A stretch of 64,000 nucleotides of DNA. Source: CAVXFB01 sp963760935 (GTDB taxonomy: Bacteria > Planctomycetota > Planctomycetia > Pirellulales > Thermoguttaceae). The DNA is taken from the NCBI GenBank assembly GCA_963760935.1, contig CAVXFB010000002.1, forward strand, positions 248,001 through 312,000, read 5' to 3'. Under the pieces are notes generated by a model that did not search any database, had not been told where the DNA came from, and saw only the letters and a list, made by a program, of their open reading frames with translations. The position numbers and the translations under genes are program-made. Shown in pieces: positions 53,611 to 62,894 of this stretch (position 1 is its first letter; each line of letters opens with the position of its first letter).

Positions 53611-54546
53611 TTACCCGGCGGTCGATGGCCGCCGGTTTTTTTTGCGCCACCACGCAAGGACTTCCCATAGCCCGGCCGCTGCAAATATCGCCAGCGCCGG
53701 TGACGTGATCGCCAACGCCGCCCGCGCTCCGATCAAGTCGCCAGCCATTAAGAGCAGCGGCACGAACCACCAGCATGCCACGAATTGCCAAAAACCGGTG
53801 GCGTAGTGACCGCGCCAGCATCCTATTACGACTGCCATCGCGCCAAACGGCGTCCACGGCAACATTCCAACCGCCACGCCCGCGAGCGACTGCCATCCGC
53901 CTTGTGCCTTGGGGCACGCCTCCGCAGGAAATTGAGCAACGAGTATTGTCAGACCGATGAACAGCGCAAGAATGCCGAGCCCAAGCAGTTGGGCTAGAAA
54001 GCGAAACCCCCGTCCATCTTGATTCAGCAAGAGATACGTGATGCAAGCGATGAGTATGCCGGCCGCTTCCCACCCGCCGAATTGCACGAGCATCAGACCG
54101 ACCGCTGCGTAGAATACTGTCGAAACGTGGGACGACGCCAAGGTTGGCATGCGTCCGCAGACGTTGGCCCGCGCAAAAATGCCCATGGCGATGGTCGCCA
54201 ATAGGCACAAGAACCAGTCGACCCAGCCGCCGCCCAGCGATAGTCCGAGTGCATACAGCGTACTGAGTTGCACAACACCGGCTGCGAAGCCGATCGCAGC
54301 GCCCAACCACCGGGCAGCGAGCGCCGCGGTGATGATCGCCGCACAGGCCGCGAAGGCCGCCGTACGGAGGTCAAACGGCCACATGCCGAATGGATCGGCC
54401 CCAACGGCCGGCTCTATGAAACTCACCACCACGGCCAGGGCCGCCAACACAATCGCAGCGCCTCGCGGCAGCCGCAAGCTGTCCGGCCCGCCGGCCAAGA
54501 GCCGCGGCATTACGGGGTCGGCGTCATACGGGCCGGACGAGATCAT
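53611..54546 (-). CDS. Multi-pass membrane protein of unknown function
   Basis: The 311-residue product has about nine hydrophobic segments, starting with SLRLPRGAAIVLAALAVVVSFIEPAVG and ending with a basic tail (AWWRKKNRRPSTAG). No transporter signature, enzyme motif or repeat could be placed. It may be a small-molecule or polysaccharide-related membrane protein. It stands alone and is convergent to the secreted-protein gene. Confidence 0.6.
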   Translation of the reverse strand: MISSGPYDADPVMPRLLAGGPDSLRLPRGAAIVLAALAVVVSFIEPAVGADPFGMWPFDLRTAAFAACAAIITAALAARWLGAAIGFAAGVVQLSTLYALGLSLGGGWVDWFLCLLATIAMGIFARANVCGRMPTLASSHVSTVFYAAVGLMLVQFGGWEAAGILIACITYLLLNQDGRGFRFLAQLLGLGILALFIGLTILVAQFPAEACPKAQGGWQSLAGVAVGMLPWTPFGAMAVVIGCWRGHYATGFWQFVACWWFVPLLLMAGDLIGARAALAITSPALAIFAAAGLWEVLAWWRKKNRRPSTAG

Positions 54547-54716
54547 TGTCGGATTCTAGCGGCTTTGCGCGGGATCGGAAACGTGGAAAAAGCAATTGTT
54601 TTTCGCTGCCAGCCCAATTGTCGTTCTGAGCGCGGCGAGGGGTGTGAATTTTGCAGCCCGCCACGATCCCCGTGTGATCGCTTCAATGGCGCTCTGCTTT
54701 CTGATATCCTGAGGTT

Positions 54717-56521
54717 ATGAAACACTGTGCTTTTTATGTCGCTATAGCGTTGTCCGCGGTGCCGGCGTCGATGGCGATGGCCGCCGGGCAAAAGCCTGTC
54801 GGCCCTTCAAAGCCGGCTGCGCAAACACCACGCGACGAGTCCGCTTCGGCCGATCGGATCGGCAAGCTCGTCAGGCAACTCGGCGACAAGGACTACTTCA
54901 TTCGCCAACGGCGCAGGAAGAATTGTCTCGCGCCGGCTTCGAGGCCTTCGACGCGCTCAGCGCGGCATCGAGCGATCCGGATCTGGAGATTGCATCGCGG
55001 GCCAGATATTTGTTGCGTTTGATGCGCGTCCAGTGGACGATGGCCGGCGATCCGCCGGACGTGAAAAAGTGCCTCGATCGCTATGAGTCCGAAGACCAGC
55101 GCACGCGGTTGAAGCGGATGCAAGAACTGGCGTCGTTGCCAAACGAACAAGGCGTAACGGCATTGTGCCGGCTGGTGCGATTTGAAAAGTCGGCCAGCCT
55201 ATCGAAGCGTGCCGCGTTGGCGCTCATCAGCAGCGGTACGCCCCCAAGCAGGGCGACCGTCACGAAGGTGCACAAGAGCCTCGGCACCTGCAAACGGCCT
55301 GCCGCCGAATGGGTGTTGGCCTGGACGCGGATCGAGAGCGAGCCCGACGCGGTCATGTCGGAGTGGCCGCGCTTTGTCGCCAATGAAGAGAAGCTGACAA
55401 CCAACGAGACGAGTGCGGAGATTATCGCCGCGCTGATCCGTTTTCAGATTGGCCAACTGAAAAAGCTTGGCAAGACCGATGAGGCGGTGGCTGCCATCAG
55501 CCGGCTGGTCAATCTTCAGCGCGGCGACGTCGACAGCCTGGCCTCGCTATTGCAATGGCTTGTCGAGCAAAAGGCCTGGAAGGCGGTGGACGATTTGGCG
55601 AAGCGCTTCAAGCGCCAGTTCGCCTCCGAGCCTTCGTTGGCCTATGCCTTGGCCGCGGCGTATCTCGAACGAGGACAAACAGACCTCGCCGAAGCGGCGG
55701 CCGCCCGGGGATTCGCTCTCAATCCGGGCAAACGGCAGCGCCCCTTGCTGCTGCATTTGATGATGGCCCAGCAGCTTCGCCAGCAAGGCCACTTCGCCTG
55801 GTCGCGGCGCGAATTTGAACACGTCATCACCGAAAGCGGCGATGCTGTGAATGGGGAGCTGCGTGTCATGGCGCAAGCCGCGGCGGCCGAAATGCTGCAC
55901 GACCAAGGGCAGGACCTGGATGCCGCCGAGACGTTGGCAAAGCTGGTGGGCGGCATCGATGCCGGCAAAGTCACCCCCGCCCATCTTGGCGACCGCGAGC
56001 CGGGTGAGATTCGGGCGAGAATGAACTTTTTCTACGCCTGCCATTGGGAGGCGAAGGGCGACGTCACCAAGCAGCGCGAATATCTCGACAAGGCACTCAA
56101 GGCCGACGAAACCGACGTCGACGTGCTGATAGCCTGCTATCGACTGCCGCAGCAACCGCCCGACTATCATGCGAAGATCGTCGCCTTGATCCAGAAGGCC
56201 GCGGCCACGCTGCATGAACAGATCGCAGAGGAGTCGGAAAATCCGCTGGCTTATGCACTCTGCAATCAATATGCGTGGCTCATTGCCAACACGGAGGGCG
56301 ACTTCGACGAGGCACTGAGGTGTTCGCAGAAATCGGTGGAACAGAAGCCGGACGAGGGCGGCCTGTACGACACGCTGGCCCACGTCTACTTCGCCAAAGG
56401 TGATTTCGATAACGCCGTCAAGCAACAGACCAAGGCCGCCGAGCTTGAGCCGTACTCCGGCCTGATCAAGCGGCAGTTGAACCTCTTCCGAAAAAAGCAG
56501 GCGGAGAAGAAGAAATCGTGA
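54717..56521 (+). CDS. Secreted TPR-type protein, frameshift near 54908
   Basis: A signal peptide (KHCAFYVAIALSAVPASMAMA) is followed by GKLVRQLGDKDYFIRQRA, a HEAT-like start. The frame is lost near 54908 (a CGG/CG indel) and continues as EELSRAGFEAFDALSAASSDPDLEIASRA and many TPR-type helices (LAYALAAAYLERGQTDLAEAAAARGFALNPG, LYDTLAHVYFAKGDFDNAVKQQTKAAELEP). Such proteins often scaffold complexes at the envelope. It overlaps the next gene by a GTGA at 56518, so the two are likely co-translated. Confidence 0.82.
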
Positions 56522-57369
56522 AATCTGTCTCCGTCCACGAGAGAGAACTTTGGTATGCCGACTGCGGTGCAGGCCTGCCCCTGCTACTGGTGCATGGATT
56601 CCCGCTCGATCACAAGATGTGGGCTGGGCAAATTGACTCGGACCGTCCCAATTTTTGCGGCAATGAAGATGAAACAGTCCTGTTAGGCGCAAAGACTTCC
56701 GTCGCTCTCCGCCTGCTCGCGCCCGACTTGCGCGGTTTCGGCCGCAGTCCGGCGTCCGGCGACAGAGTGACAATGGAAGATTTTGCCGACGATCTGGCCG
56801 ATCTCCTTGACGCCATCGGGATCCACGAGCCCATCGTGCTTTGCGGGCTGTCGATGGGCGGCTACATCGCCTTGCAATTTTGCCGAAAATACGCCGCGCG
56901 GCTGCGCGGGCTTATCCTTTGCGACACCCGAGCCGCCGCCGATAGCGCCGAGGCTGCGGCCAGCCGTCTTGCAATGGCCGACCGTGTGCTGCGCGAAGGG
57001 CCCGCCCCACTGGCCGAAACTATGCTGCCAAAGCTGTTTGCCGAGGCGACCTGGCAGCAGCGGCCGGACGTTGTCGAAGGCGTGCGACGCACGATCATGG
57101 CCAACGATCCGCGCGGCATCGCCGCCGCTGCCCGCGGCATGGCCGAGCGGCCCGATATGACGGCAGCGCTCAGCGAAATTTGTTGCCCGACGCTGGTGAT
57201 CGTGGGCCACAACGATACGATTTCGACGCCGGCAGAAATGCGAGCGATTGCCGAGGCCATACCCAACGCGCAACTGGCCAAGATCCCCAATGCCGGACAT
57301 CTCTCGCCGTTGGAGAATCCAGCGGACTTCAATGCCGCGCTCGGTGAATTCGTCACGGCGATTTCGTGA
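56518..57369 (+). CDS. Alpha/beta-hydrolase (BioH/3-oxoadipate-enol-lactonase-like) with an extra internal segment
   Basis: The 283-residue product starts at GTG 56518. It has LLLVHGFPLDHKMW, APDLRGFGRSPAS, the nucleophile GLSMGGYIALQF, VGHNDTIS and AGHLSPLENP with the catalytic His. Between WAGQID and LLAPDLRG, where relatives have about ten residues, lie about 30 (residues near DRPNFCGNEDETVLLG). The DNA there (56632-56700) contains GGACCGTCCCAATTTT, reminiscent of REP units. The reading frame is intact. Substrate unknown. Confidence 0.85.
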   Translation: MKSVSVHERELWYADCGAGLPLLLVHGFPLDHKMWAGQIDSDRPNFCGNEDETVLLGAKTSVALRLLAPDLRGFGRSPASGDRVTMEDFADDLADLLDAIGIHEPIVLCGLSMGGYIALQFCRKYAARLRGLILCDTRAAADSAEAAASRLAMADRVLREGPAPLAETMLPKLFAEATWQQRPDVVEGVRRTIMANDPRGIAAAARGMAERPDMTAALSEICCPTLVIVGHNDTISTPAEMRAIAEAIPNAQLAKIPNAGHLSPLENPADFNAALGEFVTAIS

Positions 57370-57390
57370 TGCGGCCGGACACGGACACGA

Positions 57391-57930
57391 CTACGGCATC
57401 TTGAAGAGCGATTGGCTCTTGACGATGGCATAGTCGTCGGGGAAGGTGTGGAACGCCTGGACCAGCAGGCTTCGGCTGCGGGCCTCGAGATTGATGTAGC
57501 TCAGCGCCCCGAGGGCGATGCGACCGCTCGAATCGAAGCGGTGCAGCATCCCCTGTTGCTGCCCTTGGCCCGCCAGCTCCTCCTGGAACGTCCAAAAAAC
57601 GTCGGGCTCGGTCGGTTCGAGTTGAAAGCTCATCTCGTAGCTGGCGCCGCCGCGACAATCGACACGATCGCTGCGTTCACCCTTGAGGCTGTAGCATAAC
57701 AGGCGTCGCATTTTGGGAAGCGGATGTTGCGCCGAGGCCGCCACCTCTGTAAGCGTTAACCCCGCGTAGCGCCACGTCACCACGTGGCCGGCGCTCGTGA
57801 TATCGATTTTTGCCGTGTAGCCGCCGCGCTCGATGGTGCACGTCTGGAAGACTTCAAAAAGTTCCGGATGCAGCGGGCGTCCGTAAAGCTTGAAAGAAAG
57901 CTCCGCGACTTTCGGCCGAACGGTAAGCAC
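57391..57930 (-). CDS. DUF2617-family protein
   Basis: The 179-residue product starts LTVRPKVAELSFKLYGRPLHPELFE, the characteristic opening of DUF2617, a family found largely in planctomycetes and of unknown function. It is mostly beta, without a signal peptide, and ends DDYAIVKSQSLFKMP. It is convergent to the hydrolase gene with 21 bases between. Confidence 0.8.
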   Translation of the reverse strand: MLTVRPKVAELSFKLYGRPLHPELFEVFQTCTIERGGYTAKIDITSAGHVVTWRYAGLTLTEVAASAQHPLPKMRRLLCYSLKGERSDRVDCRGGASYEMSFQLEPTEPDVFWTFQEELAGQGQQQGMLHRFDSSGRIALGALSYINLEARSRSLLVQAFHTFPDDYAIVKSQSLFKMP

Positions 57931-58224
57931 GTCAACGCCTCCTTGTATGCAAGCGCCCCGAAAAAAGGGGCGACTGATTTCCTCGCGAACAAGCGCATTA
58001 TACGCCTGACTCGCGACTACCGCAAAGGGCGTTTCTCAGCAGAACATTCGGCGCGCAAATTGCTCGCGCAACTCGTCTTGACAAGATGTCGCGGCCACGT
58101 TCCACGGCGTGCTAGCAAGCATCGAAGACCGTTGCGTGTCAAGGCCTGTCGGCCAACGTGCCGGAGAACTGCGAAGTTCCTTTGAGCGGTCATTCTGACT
58201 AAGCATTCGCAGATTTTATGCTGC

Positions 58225-58344
58225 TTAGACAGCGAGATTCAGGTAGTTTTCCAATTGTCGCAGTAATTCATGTAGGTCGGCTTTTGTGGCCGACTTGGTG
58301 TTAATCGTTTGTTCTAGGATGACGCTGTGGAGTACGCGAAGCAT
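58225..58344 (-). CDS. 39-residue open frame of unknown origin
   Basis: The frame starts MLRVLHSVILEQTINTKSATK and ends LRQLENYLNLAV before TAA 58225. The helix-rich, charged composition looks like the tail of a larger protein. It may be a remnant linked to the mobile DNA next to it. No ribosome site is clear. Confidence is low. Confidence 0.25.
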   Translation of the reverse strand: MLRVLHSVILEQTINTKSATKADLHELLRQLENYLNLAV

Positions 58345-58489
58345 GTGACGAAGCGATTATTCGGTGTCCCACTTGCCCAAACGTCGCCGGGCAAGGCGGG
58401 CCTGAGGCAACTTCCGGCCCTCGCTGAGGCACCACAGGCCGGGGGACAAATGGTGGCAGGAACCGTTTGGACGTAAAGAGCGGTCGGAA

Positions 58490-58720
58490 CTATTTTGCGT
58501 CGCGCTGCGCCTTCCGTGGCCGACGGCGCGGTCGAATCGTCAGGTCCAGTCTCAGGCGGTGACCGTAACGCTTCACCCACGTCGAACTGCCGTAGGGCAC
58601 ACCGGTCTTGCTGCGGCGGCGGATGGCCGATAACTCGGCTGCGTCGGGCGTGCCGTGCACGTACGCCGACCACATCATCACTGCGGCCTCTCCACCTGGC
58701 GATTCTCTGCCGCTCACCAT
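58490..58720 (-). pseudogene. Decayed C-terminal fragment of a RAYT transposase
   Basis: This 76-residue frame contains WSAYVHGTPDAAELSAIRR and GSSTWVKRYGHRLRLDL, and ends RRRPRKAQRDAK. It is nearly the same as the C-terminus of the RAYT at 60546-61243. The N-terminal catalytic domain is absent. Its downstream flank GGTCGGAACTATTTTGCG is a degraded version of the REP unit at 60531. It is therefore a remnant of a second element flanking the SulP gene. Confidence 0.8.
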
Positions 58721-58738
58721 CCGGACCTATTCGCCGCG

Positions 58739-60508
58739 CTAGATGACATAATAGAATGCCCCGTCTTCTGGCTCAGCGGGCTTACGCCGAGGGCAAGTAT
58801 CGCAGATGTCATCGCCGAGTAGTTTGTAAGCGTGGCGAACTGCAGCCGCGGTCGCGGAGCCCGGAAGGCCAGCGTTCTCCCGGAAGATCCGCTCCATCGG
58901 CAACCAATCGTAGAAATGCAAGTTCTTCATCGCCTGGTCAAAATCGTCGCGCACACCGCACAGCAACACCGCGACTGCGTTCTGCTCCATGTCCTGGAGG
59001 AAGTTTTGGAACCGCTCCATGCAGACCATATCGGGATTTCGCGTCCGCTTGACCCGCAGGATGATGATTCGCACGCCGTCGTTGACCTTCTGCTTCAGTT
59101 CAGCGAAATAGCGATCCAGTTCCGGCGCTGCTCCGAAGAACAACTCGCCTTCAAAGTCCATGATGATGATGCGAGTGCAACGCGGGTCGTCTGGGTGGCG
59201 ATCGCGGAGAAACCGATCGCCGCCAACAGTCAGTTCGCTCACGGTTATGCGCGCCGCGCGGGGAACAAACATAACGATGGACAGCGCCACTCCAACCAAG
59301 ACGGAAAGCTCGACACTCACGAAGACCGCGGCTAGGGCCGTGACCATTACTAACCCAGCGTCGTACCGCGATGCGCGTAGGGCGCGACGCAACCGTGGCC
59401 TGTCAATCAAACCGGCTGCGGTCACCACTAGGATTCCCGCCAAGGCCGGTCGGGGGATGAATCGCACTAGCGGACCGAATAAGACAATGACCACCGCGAC
59501 CGCCGCCGCCGCAAAAACACCGGACCAACGGCTGACCGCTCCCGCCTGGAAATTGATGGCCGAGCGCGTGAGCGATCCCGAGCCAGGCAAGCACTGGAAG
59601 AAGCTGCCTCCGAGATTGGCCAGCCCCTCAGCAAGACACTGCCGGTTATAGTCCAGTCGCTCGCCTGTCTGGTTAGCAATCGACTTGGAGATGGCCAGGG
59701 CCTCGAGCAAACCGAGGCATGCGATGGCCAACGCACTGGTGGCCATTTGCGACATCCAGGACAGATTGAACGCCGGTACATGAGGCGTTGGCAAACCGGC
59801 CGGAACATGGCCGACGACGGCTACCAGGGAGTTGCCGTCGATGTCGGGGCGCGACCAGCCCAGTGTGGCCGCCAGCACCGCGACTAAGATCAAAGCCACA
59901 AGCATATCCAACCGCGGCAGTCCGTGCCTGCGAGCCACTCTCCGCAACACGAGTACCAGGACCACCGTCGCCAAGCTAACGCCCACCGAGCGCACATTTA
60001 TCGATTCACCGCTAGTCAATGTGAGCCAAAGACGAACGAGGATGTTCTGGTGGCCGGTGCCCTGATCCTTCAGCCCCAGAAGATTGCCCATTTGGGTCAA
60101 CGCGATCAGAAATCCGGCCCCCGTCATGAACCCAAGGATCACCGACTCGGAGATGTAGCGGGTCAGGTCGCCCAACTTCAGCACGGCAATAAGAATCTGG
60201 ATCATTCCGACCATTGCGGCCAAAACAAACGTTGCCTGGAACGCCGCTGAACGCGTTTCTGGCCCAATGATGGCCAAGGCGCTGAAGACCACCAGCGAAA
60301 TTGCGTTCGTTGGACCGTTAATCAGGTGGGACGACGAGCCGAACACCGAGGCAATCGCCGTGACAACGACAGCAGAATACAGGCCAAACTCGGGATCGAT
60401 CCCTGCAATCAGCGAATAGGCCATTGCTTGAGGCACGGCGATCGCTGCGACCGTCAAGCCAGCCACGAGGTCTTTGCGGACATTACTCCAGGGAAAGGTC
60501 CAGTCCAA
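58739..60508 (-). CDS. SulP-family anion (sulfate) transporter with STAS domain
   Basis: The 589-residue protein starts WSNVRKDLVAGLTVAAIAVPQAMAYSLIAGIDPEFGLYS, the SulP signature. About eleven helices follow, including the second motif region LPGSGSLTRSAINFQAGA. The C-terminal STAS domain has IIIMDFEGELFFGAAPEL. SulP proteins carry sulfate, bicarbonate or other anions. The start is TTG 60508 (AAGGA upstream); an out-of-frame ATG overlaps. It lies between RAYT elements and near a truncated sulfotransferase, so sulfate uptake is plausible but not proven. Confidence 0.88.
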   Translation of the reverse strand: MDWTFPWSNVRKDLVAGLTVAAIAVPQAMAYSLIAGIDPEFGLYSAVVVTAIASVFGSSSHLINGPTNAISLVVFSALAIIGPETRSAAFQATFVLAAMVGMIQILIAVLKLGDLTRYISESVILGFMTGAGFLIALTQMGNLLGLKDQGTGHQNILVRLWLTLTSGESINVRSVGVSLATVVLVLVLRRVARRHGLPRLDMLVALILVAVLAATLGWSRPDIDGNSLVAVVGHVPAGLPTPHVPAFNLSWMSQMATSALAIACLGLLEALAISKSIANQTGERLDYNRQCLAEGLANLGGSFFQCLPGSGSLTRSAINFQAGAVSRWSGVFAAAAVAVVIVLFGPLVRFIPRPALAGILVVTAAGLIDRPRLRRALRASRYDAGLVMVTALAAVFVSVELSVLVGVALSIVMFVPRAARITVSELTVGGDRFLRDRHPDDPRCTRIIIMDFEGELFFGAAPELDRYFAELKQKVNDGVRIIILRVKRTRNPDMVCMERFQNFLQDMEQNAVAVLLCGVRDDFDQAMKNLHFYDWLPMERIFRENAGLPGSATAAAVRHAYKLLGDDICDTCPRRKPAEPEDGAFYYVI

Positions 60509-60530
60509 GGATCATCCTTCGTTGGCGTTG

Positions 60531-60553
60531 AAAAAGGGGTCAGAACTATTTTA
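60531..60553. repeat. REP unit flanking the RAYT, 3' side
   Basis: AAAAAGGGGTCAGAACTATT at 60531-60550 is the inverse of the units AACAGTTCTGACCCCTTTA at 61285-61303 and 61397-61415. Together they bracket the RAYT gene. Confidence 0.85.
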
Positions 60554-61243
60554 TGTCGCGCTGCGCCTTCCGTGGCCGACCGCGCGGTCGAATCGCCAAG
60601 TCGAGTCTCAGGCGGTGACCGAGACGCTTCACCCACGTCGAACTGCCAAAGGGCAAGCCGGTCTCACTGCTGCGGCGGATGGCCGATAACTCGGCTGCGT
60701 CGGGCGTGCCATGCACGTACGCCGACCATCTCCGTCGCCGCGATGCCGGGCCGGCGCCGAGCGACTCGTAGGCCACTACCGGCGACAAGAGAACGTCCGG
60801 ACGGCCGCCGCCATGCTCCCCAAAGCTGCTCCAGCGATATGCGCCGCATGTTCCACCAGCTTTGCCCGCAGCGGATTCGCCTCGATGTACCGCAACACCG
60901 CCAGCAGATGCTCGTCGTTCTGAATCACGGGGCTCTTGAAACGCCCCTGCCACACGTGCCCGCTGCTCTGGTGAAACCGATGGTACCGCTGCGTGTGCGA
61001 CACCAGCAGGCTCTGCACAATCCGGCTGATGCTGTCGCCGTGCGGGCGGATGAGCAAATGAATATGATTGCCCATGAGGCAATAGCCATAGATGTCGAAC
61101 GGCTTCCGCTCCTTGAGATCGGCGACGGCCTTGAGGAACGCCAGGTAATCGCCCTCTCCGTGGAACACCGCTTGGCGATTATTGCCGCGACTGATCACAT
61201 GATACACCAGACCGTCGGCAACTGGGCGCAATGGGCGAGGCAT
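60546..61243 (-). CDS. REP-associated tyrosine transposase (RAYT, Y1/TnpA_REP), frameshift near 60838
   Basis: The product starts PRPLRPVADGLVYHVISRGNNRQAVF and has the HUH motif NHIHLLIRP. A Tyr lies in HTQRYHRFHQ, and the string SSGHVWQGRFKSPVIQ and IEANPLRAKLVEHA are RAYT hallmarks. The frame shifts near 60838, and the expected tail YRWSSFGEHGGG to GRPRKAQRDIK is in another frame. RAYT proteins mobilise REP sequences using a catalytic Tyr and single-stranded DNA. Inverted REP units flank the gene. The N-terminal part is duplicated in the tandem repeat at 61199-61419. Confidence 0.88.
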
Positions 61244-61419
61244 GGCGACAGCTTAGCGGATGCCGCTCCCCCTTGCAACATGAAAACAGTTCTGACCCCT
61301 TTATGCCGCCCATGATACACCAGACCGTCGGCAATTGGGCGCAATGGGCGAGGCATGGCGACAGCTTAGCGGATGCCGCTCCCCCTTGCAACATGAAAAC
61401 AGTTCTGACCCCTTTATGG
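61199..61419. repeat. Tandem duplication of about 113 bp at the 5' end of the RAYT
   Basis: Units starting at 61199 and 61312 share about 108 bases, including the first 15 codons of the RAYT and the REP unit AGTTCTGACCCCTTTAT. The two copies differ at only a few positions. This fits an insertion or slippage event at the element end. Confidence 0.85.
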
Positions 61420-61432
61420 CGCCAATGGCCCC

Positions 61433-61954
61433 GTGCTGCAGTGGGCGCAGCGGCAAAAAGTTACCTTGATAACGCTTACCAGAAGCTTGGCAGACGTATT
61501 CCTTTCGCTCTACGAGTTTGTCAACGCATTGGACAAAGCCAAGCTGGGAGGCGACATCACGGACGTACCGTGCTACCGCAAGCTTATCGGGCGTTCCCTC
61601 GACGCAGATGAAGTCCTTGATTTCCTGAACCGAGACTTCAACGAGCCGCGAACGAGCGTCCTGTGGCTGCTTTCAGGCAAAGCATTGGTGGTGCGCTATG
61701 ACGACCTTCACGCGCATCCGGAAGCCACCCTTGCAAAACTCTGCGATCGAATCGCCCCCGTTCTGGTTGAGCGAATTCGCGCGGCCCTTGATGCGTGTAG
61801 TAAAGAGAAAATGCGTAGCCAAAATTCCGCGCTCAAAGTAATCGTTCGTCGCGGGATGGTTGGCGAAGGTCTACAGCGGCTGTCGCCGCAGCACTTGCAG
61901 TACATTCGGCAGCGCTATCTCGACGAGCTCCCGATTCTGGGATACCCGGTTTAG
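61433..61954 (+). pseudogene. Truncated sulfotransferase-like protein, N-terminus missing
   Basis: The 173-residue frame begins inside the family near VTLITLTRSLADVFLSLYEFVN, which matches the 3'-PB loop RD-type region. It continues with SGKALVVRYDDLHAHPEATLAKLCDRI, the typical sulfotransferase C-terminal half. The P-loop-like PAPS-binding N-terminus is absent. The RAYT tandem repeat lies immediately upstream, so the element probably replaced or cut the 5' part. Adjacent to a SulP transporter. Confidence 0.65.
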
Positions 61955-62016
61955 CGCGCCCTTATGCGTCCTGCCTCAGCCACGCAGGTTCTTCGCCGTA
62001 CCCGAACGCGGGCCGA

Positions 62017-62894
62017 TCAGGGTAGGGCGGCCAGAAACTGGCCGACGGAGTTATAGTATTCCGTCGGCAGCGAGTCGTTGTGATTATGACCTGGAAGAAG
62101 CAACCATCGCTTCGGCTCATTGGCAGCCTCGAATAGCCGGCGGCCAAACTGGATGGGTACGATCGTATCGGCGTCCCCGTGCACCTGTAGCAGCGGGCCG
62201 TGGTATCGACCGATCTTGCTTTGGGAATCGAATCGCGTCCGCATTGCCCAACGGACGGGCAAAAATGGAAAGTGGTAGGCCGCCACGTCCGGCAGCGAAC
62301 TAAAGCTGCTTTCGATGATCAACGCCCTGGCGCCGTCGTTGGCCGCCAGGTCGACCGCCACGGCGCCGCCGAGCGACTCGCCCAGCAGCACGACTTGGGA
62401 TTCGGGAATCTTTTCGCGGGCAGCCAGCCACGGCGCGCCGCACGGGCGTCGGCCAGAACCCCTGCTTCGCTCGGCTTGCCTTGGCTTCGGCCATATCCGC
62501 GATAGTCGAAGCAGAGCACCGACGCGCCGCTGCAATTGTGCAGCATCTGTAGCGCGTGGACGCGATGCGTGATATTGCCGCCGTTGCCATGGCAAAACAA
62601 CACCGCCGCCTTCGGCTTATCGCTTGGCACATACCAGCCGTGTAGCGAGGTGCCGTCGTCCGCATGGAAGCAGGCATCCTCAACAGGCAGGCCCGCCGGC
62701 TGCCAAACGCCCTCCGGATAAGCGAGCGGAAAGTAGATCAGCGACGTTTCGAGAAACATGGCAGCCACTACGACCAGAAGATAGGCCAAGATCGCGACGC
62801 GGCACGCCCGCCAAGCCCACCGCCAGCAACGCGACGACCTCGCGTCGCGCGGGCGAGGCGAGGTCGCGGAAGCTGTATCATCGACGGATTGCAT
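62017..62894 (-). CDS. Membrane-anchored alpha/beta-hydrolase (BAAT/DLH-like, COG1073), frameshift near 62430
   Basis: An N-terminal membrane segment (VAILAYLLVVVAAMFLETSLIYFP) precedes the hydrolase fold: AVLFCHGNGGNITHR (oxyanion), DYRGYGRSQGKP, and after the frameshift LLGESLGGAVAVDLA (nucleophile), VHGDADTIVPI and PGHNHNDSLP (His). The frame breaks near 62430 in ARAARRG. COG1073-type proteins are esterase-like. ATG 62894 overlaps the stop of the DUF1571 gene (TAATG), so they are co-transcribed. Confidence 0.85.

Noticed and set aside
55547..56773. 408-residue minus-strand frame over the TPR gene
   Set aside because: Antisense to TPR helices with matching repeat spacing; no start site or family features.
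60326..61315. 329-residue plus-strand frame over SulP start and RAYT
   Set aside because: It runs antisense through two recognised genes and the tandem repeat.
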